Source: Candidatus Hodarchaeota archaeon (GTDB lineage Archaea > Asgardarchaeota > Heimdallarchaeia > Hodarchaeales > Hodarchaeaceae). From it: DNA of 16,534 nt. The position numbers and the translations under genes are program-made. The stretch is taken from positions 1 through 16,534 of the forward strand of contig JAUUVJ010000023.1 in NCBI GenBank assembly GCA_030589605.1, given 5' to 3'. The notes under the pieces were generated by a model, which was not told the DNA's origin, searched no databases, and saw only the letters and a list, made by a program, of their open reading frames with translations. Below are positions 6,858 to 12,540 of the stretch, one piece after another (within the stretch, counting starts at the first letter, position 1; each line of letters starts with the position of its first letter).

Positions 6858-8330
6858 TTAAACGCAATAGTTATTCCTATAATAATCGTGAGGATCTTGT
6901 TCAAGAACTCTCTTCCAATCCTGATATGATCCTCCTTTTTCGGCAACCTTGATCATTTTTGGTACCAATTCAACTCCCCCTAAGGATAAAATTGCTTGTA
7001 TTGCCGCCCAACGGGTTGGAAATGATTTAAATTTTCCTTTCGATTTTAAATTACGTTTCAAGTAATCCAGCTCTTTGTCAATTACTTGATAATCAGTACA
7101 TTGCTTTCTGAATTTTGTTTTTCGCTTTGGTACAAGTGGATTAACTGAAAAATTGAATTTCATATCTGGATAGGATTCTTTGATATTAAATACTAATTTT
7201 TTTATTTCATTAGCTTCTTTAGCTGGATCAGAAGTCAATCCCAATATAAAATAAAGTTTTAACTGCTTTATGGAGTATTTCTGAGCTTTTTGAACAAAGT
7301 TGTGAATATCAGTATTCCTGATTTTTTTTCCTATTTTTTCACGAATATCGTCTGATCCGCTTTCAGGAGCAATACTAAGATTATTTTGACCAGTTTTCTT
7401 TAAAATTTCAAGAATATCTTCCCCTGAGTCGATTCTAATACTGGGGAGAACAAATTTCAGTTTTTTCTCTTGGATGTAATTTATTATTTCTTTGATCTGA
7501 CTATGATCAGCTGTACTAGATCCAATCAAAGTTATAAAATCTGTTTGAGTATTTTTGGGGCCAAGATCAATTAGGGATTGTAAACACTGAAAAGATCTCT
7601 CACGATGAGGTCTGAATATCTTACCAATAAGACAAAAGTGACACCCATGAGCACATCCTCTAGAAACTTGTAGAAAGTAACCATTCAATGCTAGATTTTT
7701 TGTGTTTCGTTTATTTACTGGACGAACCTGCGCTATAGGATAATTTACATCATTTAAATTCTGTGTGATTACAGCTTCCATATTCTTATTATGTTCTTGT
7801 GCTGGATAAAAACCTGGTATAGATAAAATTATTTCTGAGATGTTCTGATGTTTATTTGAAATGATTGAGTTTAGAAATTCATCTGAAATTGACTCTAATT
7901 CTCCCATGAAAAAAACATCGAAAATCTCTGATAATGGTTCAGGATTTGCTGTAATACAAGGGCCGCCTGCTATTAGTAAGGGATGATTTTGGTTTCGATT
8001 TTTCGCATGAATGGGTATATTAGAAAGCTGTATCATTCTAATAGCATTGATGTAATCAAGTTCAAATTGAAAAGAAAAAGCTAAAATGTCAAATTGTTGT
8101 AAATTCTTTCCTGTTTCAATAGATCTTCGAGGATAAGGTAGATCCTGTGAGAAAAATACCCTTTCAGTGTATATATTAGGATGTTGGTTGAGTAAATGAT
8201 AAAGCAATTTTATTGAGAGTCCTGACATACCGACTAAGTAGGAATTTGGATAAATTAATCCTACTCGCCAATGAATATCCCGATTTGATTTTAATACAAC
8301 ATTGATTTCTTTAAAGCGTTTTATTTTCAT
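6858..8330 (-). CDS. Radical SAM protein with B12-binding-like N-terminal domain
   Basis: A 490-residue enzyme of the COG1032-type radical SAM group. The N-terminal part (about 20-150) looks like a cobalamin-binding-type Rossmann domain: WRVGLIYPNSY at 21-31, FDILAFSFQFELDY (80-93) and LIAGGPCITANPEPL (119-133) with FFMGE (140-144). The radical SAM core follows, with the iron-sulfur cysteines C226, C230 and C233 in RGCAHGCHFC, a TLIGSS strand (267-272) and the IAPESGS element (320-326). The usual B12-binding D-x-H-x-x-G motif is not evident, so cobalamin binding is uncertain. Substrate unknown; homologues are commonly left as uncharacterised B12/radical SAM proteins. It starts 15 nt after the GlmU-like gene and is likely in the same transcript. 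No Shine-Dalgarno is obvious. Confidence 0.82.
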   Translation of the reverse strand: MKIKRFKEINVVLKSNRDIHWRVGLIYPNSYLVGMSGLSIKLLYHLLNQHPNIYTERVFFSQDLPYPRRSIETGKNLQQFDILAFSFQFELDYINAIRMIQLSNIPIHAKNRNQNHPLLIAGGPCITANPEPLSEIFDVFFMGELESISDEFLNSIISNKHQNISEIILSIPGFYPAQEHNKNMEAVITQNLNDVNYPIAQVRPVNKRNTKNLALNGYFLQVSRGCAHGCHFCLIGKIFRPHRERSFQCLQSLIDLGPKNTQTDFITLIGSSTADHSQIKEIINYIQEKKLKFVLPSIRIDSGEDILEILKKTGQNNLSIAPESGSDDIREKIGKKIRNTDIHNFVQKAQKYSIKQLKLYFILGLTSDPAKEANEIKKLVFNIKESYPDMKFNFSVNPLVPKRKTKFRKQCTDYQVIDKELDYLKRNLKSKGKFKSFPTRWAAIQAILSLGGVELVPKMIKVAEKGGSYQDWKRVLEQDPHDYYRNNYCV

Positions 8331-8345
8331 ATCTCAAATCATAAC

Positions 8346-9617
8346 TCATTGGTTTGGTCTTTGAATTATACCTTGATTCGGATCATAATATAATAGCGTG
8401 TTAGATGGAACATTTTTGTGAACTAGAGTATGAGCACCAATACGAGAATTTTCACCAATAAGAATACCAGGCATAATGGAAACATTAATACCTATACCTA
8501 CATTTTCTCCCATAATTACACCAATCTTTCTTCGACCTGTCAATAATCTTTCACCTTTTATGGTCATCGTGATTTCTTTCTTATCTAGTTTCAAGTTTGC
8601 TACTTTAGTTCCAGCACCAAAATTACAGTTTTTTCCAACAATTGAATCACCAATAAATGAAAGATGAGCTATAGCTGTGTGATCGAGTATTATACTATTT
8701 TTTAGTTCAACAGCATTACCTATACGAACATTCTTTCCTAAATATGTTCCAGGTCGAATGAAACAGTTTGGTCCGACAACTACATTTTCATCAATGACTA
8801 CTGGACCTTGAATGAATGTACCTGGGTGTAAAGTGGCGTTTGCAGAAATTTTTACTGGTCCTTCAATTGTTACTCCTGGTGGAGGAGAGTATTTTTCTAA
8901 TATTGTCAAATTGTTCATAGCGATTTCATTTGCATTAATTAGATCCCAAGGATAACCTGTGTCAATCCAATAATCTTCAATTGAGTGAATTAACAATCTA
9001 GATCCATTTTTAATTAGTTGATTTATACTTTCTGTAACTTCAATTTCTCCCCGAGCTGATTCACAGGTGGAGGATAAAATACCAAATACAGCTGAAGGTA
9101 ACATCATAATTCCTGCGTTAATATGATTACTTGGTGGATTGGGGTCTTTTTCCAAGATATTTACTAATTCATTATTTTCAATTTGTAAGCAGCCATATTT
9201 TTCTGGATGATCTACTTTCTTTGCTGCAAAAATACCCTTTAAGTTTGTTAATGATTTTCCTTTCTTTAAGATGCTTTCAATTGTCTGGGAGCTAGTAAAA
9301 ATATCACCATACATCATAAAAAAATGACTAGATTCAATATAGTCTTTACACATGTTTAAAGCATGGCCAGTACCACGCTGTTCATTTTGTATAACCCAAG
9401 AAATCTTAAATGGATAGTTTAATTTCTCTATTTCGTTTTTTATCTGGTTGCCTTTATGTCCAATAACAATAATCACATGGTTTACATATTCGCTTAGAGA
9501 ATCTAAGGTATAAGATAATAGAGGCCGTCCTGCGATAGGGAACAAAGGTTTAGGGAATGTTGTAGTCAAAGGATGAAGTCGAGTCCCCTTACCAGCAGTT
9601 AGAATTATTGCATCCAT
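8346..9617 (-). CDS. glmU: GlmU-like bifunctional sugar-1-phosphate nucleotidylyltransferase/acetyltransferase
   Basis: Makes a nucleotide sugar (UDP-GlcNAc type) from a sugar 1-phosphate, probably with an amino-sugar acetylation step. In the 423 residues the N-terminal domain has LTAGKGTRLHPLT (6-18) and FPKPLFPIAGRP (21-32) for nucleotide binding, GTGHA at 82-86, the metal-binding GD at 104-105 and the late YWIDTGYPWDL (216-226) typical of this family. From about 250 to 405 there is a left-handed beta helix of hexapeptide repeats, with the acetyltransferase-type AHLSFIGDSIVG (317-328; H318 is the candidate catalytic base). The layout matches archaeal bifunctional enzymes such as the Sulfurisphaera ST0452 type rather than bacterial GlmU, so UTP/dTTP and GlcN/GalN specificity cannot be fixed from sequence. 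The ATG (9615-9617) has no Shine-Dalgarno. First gene of a likely two-gene operon with the radical SAM gene. Confidence 0.85.
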   Translation of the reverse strand: MDAIILTAGKGTRLHPLTTTFPKPLFPIAGRPLLSYTLDSLSEYVNHVIIVIGHKGNQIKNEIEKLNYPFKISWVIQNEQRGTGHALNMCKDYIESSHFFMMYGDIFTSSQTIESILKKGKSLTNLKGIFAAKKVDHPEKYGCLQIENNELVNILEKDPNPPSNHINAGIMMLPSAVFGILSSTCESARGEIEVTESINQLIKNGSRLLIHSIEDYWIDTGYPWDLINANEIAMNNLTILEKYSPPPGVTIEGPVKISANATLHPGTFIQGPVVIDENVVVGPNCFIRPGTYLGKNVRIGNAVELKNSIILDHTAIAHLSFIGDSIVGKNCNFGAGTKVANLKLDKKEITMTIKGERLLTGRRKIGVIMGENVGIGINVSIMPGILIGENSRIGAHTLVHKNVPSNTLLYYDPNQGIIQRPNQ

Positions 9618-9916
9618 ATTTATCTATTCAGAAGTAAGGATTACAAAAATCTTTAGTTAACAATTGACTTAATTAATAATTTAATTGATATAAATCATTC
9701 TTGAAGAGGTAAAAATGACTTAGAAACTGCTTTTTAATGCATTATAACAATGTACATAATACAACTGCGTCACCTTCAATTTTAAACATTATTGTTTTTT
9801 GTTTGTACCTTTATCACTGAAACATTATTTTTCTAACTTGAATTTTAACTTTAAAACTTCCAAAAAACTGAATTAATTGAAGGAGAAATGATTTAAAATC
9901 TGAAGGAGGATAATAA

Positions 9917-9928
9917 TTTATATATAAG
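9917..9928 (+). promoter_or_regulatory. Strong TATA box in the 5' leader region
   Basis: TTTATATATAAG is the best archaeal TATA match in this intergenic region. It predicts initiation near 9950, which would place a ten-codon ORF (9972-10004) and the 17-nt palindrome (10044-10060) inside a leader of about 175 nt before the helical-protein gene. Alternatively the TTTTAAA core of the palindrome is the proximal TATA box of that gene and this element drives a separate short RNA. Confidence 0.35.
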
Positions 9929-10043
9929 TTTCTGTGAGTTTGTGTAGGAATAAAAATCATTTGAAAAACAAATGGAAAAGTTTTTTATTGAATATGGAAT
10001 ATAATTACATGCCTCAAATACGGTGTTTTATCGCCATAAGAGT

Positions 10044-10060
10044 AGCAGTTTTAAACTGCT
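10044..10060. promoter_or_regulatory. 17-nt perfect palindrome upstream of the helical-protein gene
   Basis: AGCAGTTT-T-AAACTGCT: eight-base arms and one central base, with the TATA-like TTTTAAA at its core. The centre is 74 nt ahead of the preferred TTG start at 10126, so a factor bound here would cover the likely TATA box and could repress. The architecture (8+1+8) is the same as the palindrome ahead of serA, but the sequence differs. Operator function is inferred. Confidence 0.4.
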
Positions 10061-10125
10061 CAAATTAAGCCATACTTTCAATTCTTACTCTATTTTTGGC
10101 TAAAACAAAAGGAGACATTGAGATT

Positions 10126-10653
10126 TTGAACAACACCGAGTTTCGTGCATCTACTTCTATATCTTCCGAAATAAATCGTTTAGTACGCGGAATAGAAAGT
10201 CATCGTGCGGAAGTTTCTGGTTTTTATGAGGAATTACGCACACTTGCTTCCAACCTGAAGAGCTCTGTTAAAGGAGCTGCTGGTATGGATGAGAAAAAAC
10301 GTCGATTCAAGCGAATAGGCGTTTTACTTGATGAACTCAGAGAAGAATATTGGAATTTGAATGATTTGCTGTTAGAATTAATTGGTTTTGAAGTTTTGGA
10401 ATCTTCTTTACATGAGAAAGGAACTGAACTTTCTAATGATCTTGTTGGGATTTTAAAACAATTAGAACCTTCTGTACGCAATGCCTCGAAAGCATTACAT
10501 GATGAAGATCTTGGATCTGCAGGATCGAATCTAAATTCTATTATCGAAGATTCAAAATTCTATGAACTGAATGAGGTTTTAATTAAGCTTGTATCTGAAA
10601 TTGATCATTCTTATGATAAGTTAAAACAATTGAAGCAAAAAAGGATTTTATAA
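10126..10653 (+). CDS. Unrecognised small helical (coiled-coil-like) protein
   Basis: I do not recognise this family. The frame is open from a TTG at 10096, but I prefer the TTG at 10126, because an AAAAGGAGA Shine-Dalgarno (10107-10115) ends ten bases before it; that gives 175 residues starting MNNTEFRAST. The protein is soluble, charged and apparently all-helical, with heptad-like stretches such as INRLVRGIESHRAEV, RIGVLLDELREEYWNLNDLLLEL and the C-terminal LIKLVSEIDHSYDKLKQLKQKR. There are no cysteines, no signal peptide and no membrane segment. It stands alone on the plus strand, convergent with the zinc-ribbon membrane protein, and has a long upstream region with a palindrome. A structural or DNA-associated role could be imagined but is not supported. 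Confidence 0.7.
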   Translation: MNNTEFRASTSISSEINRLVRGIESHRAEVSGFYEELRTLASNLKSSVKGAAGMDEKKRRFKRIGVLLDELREEYWNLNDLLLELIGFEVLESSLHEKGTELSNDLVGILKQLEPSVRNASKALHDEDLGSAGSNLNSIIEDSKFYELNEVLIKLVSEIDHSYDKLKQLKQKRIL

Positions 10654-10718
10654 AATATTTTGGAAAAAGAAACCAAAACATACCCCACTATTCTTTTTCT
10701 TAAGTTATTCTAAAGTGA

Positions 10719-11312
10719 TTACTCTATTACAGGTTCTCCACATTTTGGACAAGAAAAAGCTCCTGGTGGAATACTGGTTTTACACCGATTACAGGTCCAC
10801 ATTTCTTTGGATTTGGAATCATGCCAGATTTTCCTCGTACGAACATTCTGAGGTGGTGTGTATTTAACTCTAGTAGCGTTACCAGTAGCAAAAGCCGCTA
10901 GACATGTGATAAACAGGCATGCCATTGTTCCTAAACCGAATTCTACTATAGCTTGTCCTTCTAATGAGCTTAAATTAAACAAAGCAAGAAACCCAGCTCC
11001 TAGTGTTATCCCAAAAAAACCTGCAAAAAGACCCAAACCACCACTCTTAGCACGAACTCCTGCAACCAATCCTGATATACCCCAAGCTATTAAAGCAGCC
11101 CAAAAAGAAGCTAATGAGTCAGCTTTCAAGAACATACTTCTAAACATTGAGTTAAAAATACCGTTTAATTCAAAACTAGTGATAGAATTTATTGCATTTG
11201 TGGGGTCAAATATTAGCTGTGATAGTTCAAGCGCAGTTAAACCAACACTAAAGACTAATATTGTATTTATTAGAGGATTAGTTGTTTTTGCTGGAGTCCT
11301 ATTTGCATTCAT
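10719..11312 (-). CDS. Four-helix membrane protein with C-terminal zinc ribbon
   Basis: A 197-residue protein. Hydrophobic segments at about 13-35, 68-86, 91-112 and 122-143 predict four membrane helices. After a basic linker (about 145-172) comes a zinc ribbon with C174, C177, C188 and C191 in CNRCKTSIPPGAFSCPKC, expected on the cytoplasmic side. Zinc ribbons of this type on small archaeal membrane proteins are common and have no single function; I do not recognise a specific family. The third and fourth helices are Gly-rich (GGLGLFAGFFGITLGAGF). The ATG (11310-11312) has an AAGGAAG Shine-Dalgarno seven bases upstream, and the palindromic TATA-like CTTATAAGAT (11353-11364 region) is placed suitably for its promoter. 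An antisense frame across it is rich in Lys and Pro and not credible. Confidence 0.75.
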   Translation of the reverse strand: MNANRTPAKTTNPLINTILVFSVGLTALELSQLIFDPTNAINSITSFELNGIFNSMFRSMFLKADSLASFWAALIAWGISGLVAGVRAKSGGLGLFAGFFGITLGAGFLALFNLSSLEGQAIVEFGLGTMACLFITCLAAFATGNATRVKYTPPQNVRTRKIWHDSKSKEMWTCNRCKTSIPPGAFSCPKCGEPVIE

Positions 11313-11352
11313 GAGAAATCTTCCTTATTCTATTTCCTTCATCCTGTTAACG

Positions 11353-11364
11353 ATCTTATAAGAT
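11353..11364 (-). promoter_or_regulatory. TATA box of the membrane zinc-ribbon gene
   Basis: ATCTTATAAGAT, a perfect 12-nt palindrome, contains CTTATAAG. Its centre is about 46 nt ahead of the ATG at 11312, giving a leader near 20 nt that includes the AAGGAAG Shine-Dalgarno. Because the sequence is symmetric, orientation is set by its position only. Confidence 0.35.
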
Positions 11365-11546
11365 TAAACACTTGATTATTAATAAATATAAGGATAAACT
11401 TGTTAGTCAAGAGTATTAAAGATTGGTTTAAATAATTAGAAAGAACTTAACAATAAACAATATGATGTTATATTATATAGAAAATAATCAAAAATATTAA
11501 ATTAATATAATAAAGTTTATTAAAGCTTAAACAAACTCATTATCAA

Positions 11547-12149
11547 ATGAAAGCAAAAGAAGTTCTGGCATTGCTAAGAATATCAAGGGTGACCCTCTCG
11601 AAGTATGTGAAAGAAGGAACGATTAAAGTAACTACTCTACCAAATGGAAGGTATGATTATAATGAAAGATCAGTTTATGATTTTTTAAACAAAGATTTAC
11701 CGCGAAAAACGGTAGCTTATGCTAGAGTGTCAACAAAAAAACAAGCAAAAGATCTAGAGAATCAGATCCAATTCATTAAGAACTATTGCTTTCAAAATGG
11801 AATAGTATTAAATGCTATCTATGAGGATATTGCCTCAGGCATGCAATTCAAACGAAAGAAGTTAAGGAGCTTATTAAAAGAGTTGATGAACTATAAAATA
11901 GAAAAAATAATCATCTCACATAAAGATAGACTGAGCAGAGTTGGATTCAAGCTGTTTAATGACTTATTTCAAGAATTTGGGACAGAAGTAGTTATTATCA
12001 ATGACCTAGAATCGGTATCTACCGAACAGGAAATCTTTCAGGAAATTATTTCATTATTGCATTGTTATACTATGTCAATGTACTCAAAAAGAAGAAAACA
12101 ATTTACACAGAAAAAAATTAAGGAATTTAAAGATGAGATTAACCTATAA
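11547..12149 (+). CDS. tnpA: IS607-family serine recombinase (TnpA)
   Basis: Small serine transposase that moves IS607-family elements. The 200 residues are full length. An N-terminal MerR-type helix-turn-helix (about 1-48, with EVLALLRISRVTLSKYVKEG) is followed by the resolvase catalytic domain starting at TVAYARVSTKKQ, in which S62 is the predicted nucleophile. Other family signatures are DIASGMQFKRKKL (94-106) and the HKDRLSRVGF motif (125-134). No frameshift or missing catalytic residue is visible, so it may still be active. The gene has an ATG without a Shine-Dalgarno in very AT-rich sequence and overlaps the following tnpB start by 17 bases, the usual IS607 arrangement. A late Lys-rich helix (about 180-195) closes the protein. 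Confidence 0.93.
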   Translation: MKAKEVLALLRISRVTLSKYVKEGTIKVTTLPNGRYDYNERSVYDFLNKDLPRKTVAYARVSTKKQAKDLENQIQFIKNYCFQNGIVLNAIYEDIASGMQFKRKKLRSLLKELMNYKIEKIIISHKDRLSRVGFKLFNDLFQEFGTEVVIINDLESVSTEQEIFQEIISLLHCYTMSMYSKRRKQFTQKKIKEFKDEINL

Positions 12150-12486
12150 ATTTCGCTATTATCCAATATCAGACCATTTAAAGCAGCTGTGCTATATTTC
12201 TAAGAGTCTCTACAATCAAGCGAATTATTTGGTCATTCAAGAGTTAGAACAAACGAATAAATGGTTACGATACTTGGAGCTGAATCAGCAGCTTAACAAT
12301 TCTTCAATTAATTATCGGTTATTAAAAGCACAGACATCTCAGCAAATCTTGAAAGTTGTCGATAAGAATTGGAGCTCATTTTTTAAGGCGATAAAAGACT
12401 GGAAGCACAATCCTGTCAAATATCGTGGTAAACCTAATCCTCCACGCTATAAACCAAAAACTAACGAATCACTATATACTCGTTAG
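12133..12486 (+). pseudogene. tnpB: Truncated TnpB (N-terminal fragment)
   Basis: RNA-guided nuclease TnpB of the IS607/IS605 superfamily, present here only as its N-terminal helical domain. The 117 residues show LTYKFRYYP at the start, the KSLYNQANYLV helix, SSINYRLLKAQTSQQILKVVDKNW and then PVKYRGKPNPPRYKPK, all typical of TnpB before the catalytic core. An intact TnpB is around 400 residues; the RuvC-like nuclease motifs and the zinc finger are absent. Similarity stops after about residue 109, near 12460, and the frame then runs through a stem-loop to a TAG. The loss looks like one internal deletion joining tnpB codon ~109 to the right end of the element, rather than a point stop, because no TnpB sequence continues afterwards. 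It cannot act as a nuclease. Confidence 0.88.
12461..12486 (+). repeat. Stem-loop at the IS607 right end
   Basis: CTAACGA (12461-12467) pairs perfectly with TCGTTAG (12480-12486) around a 12-nt loop containing TATATA. It begins where TnpB similarity ends and its 3' arm includes the stop codon of the truncated tnpB. In intact elements the 3' end of tnpB and the right end encode the omega RNA, whose end is structured, so this may be its remnant. The related ACTTGTTAG near the left end (11398-11406) suggests a recombinase binding motif as an alternative. Confidence 0.5.
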
Positions 12487-12540
12487 AAAACTACGATTTG
12501 AGAACTTAGGATGAGCTAAAAAAGGAGTCGTACAGAATAT

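Larger units (their letters stand above)
9618..10125. other. Long AT-rich intergenic region with promoter elements
   Basis: About 500 bases between the divergent GlmU-like gene and the helical-protein gene. For the minus strand, TTTATAT at 9688-9694 is a TATA candidate for glmU. For the plus strand there is a strong TATA-like TTTATATATAAG (9917-9928), directly after GAAGGAGGA (9902-9910), which resembles a Shine-Dalgarno but has no ORF behind it. A ten-codon ORF, MEKFFIEYGI, lies at 9972-10004. The 17-nt palindrome sits at 10044-10060. Two tiny ORFs, ATG-ACT-TAG (9715-9723, with GAAGAGGT upstream) and ATG-ATT-TAA (9889-9897, with GAAGGAG upstream), may be chance. No tRNA or other known RNA gene was recognised. 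Confidence 0.5.
11392..12510 (+). mobile_element. IS607-family element with deleted tnpB
   Basis: The element carries an intact IS607-type serine recombinase (tnpA) overlapping the start of a tnpB gene that is cut off at 117 codons. IS607 elements have no long terminal inverted repeats and no target duplication, so the ends cannot be read directly. I suggest GG dinucleotides at 11392-11393 (AGGATAA) and 12509-12510 (AGGATGA) as ends, because serine transposases of this family are reported to exchange at GG cores; this is tentative. Related sequences ACTTGTTAG (11398-11406) and ACTCGTTAG (12478-12486) lie close inside both ends. It sits just upstream of the NFACT gene. The presence of the element is certain; the borders are not. 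Confidence 0.6.

Noticed and set aside
10858..11361. Plus-strand open frame of 167 codons antisense to the membrane zinc-ribbon gene
   Set aside because: Rich in Lys, Pro and Ala as expected from the antisense of membrane helices. The minus-strand gene has a clean zinc ribbon and Shine-Dalgarno.
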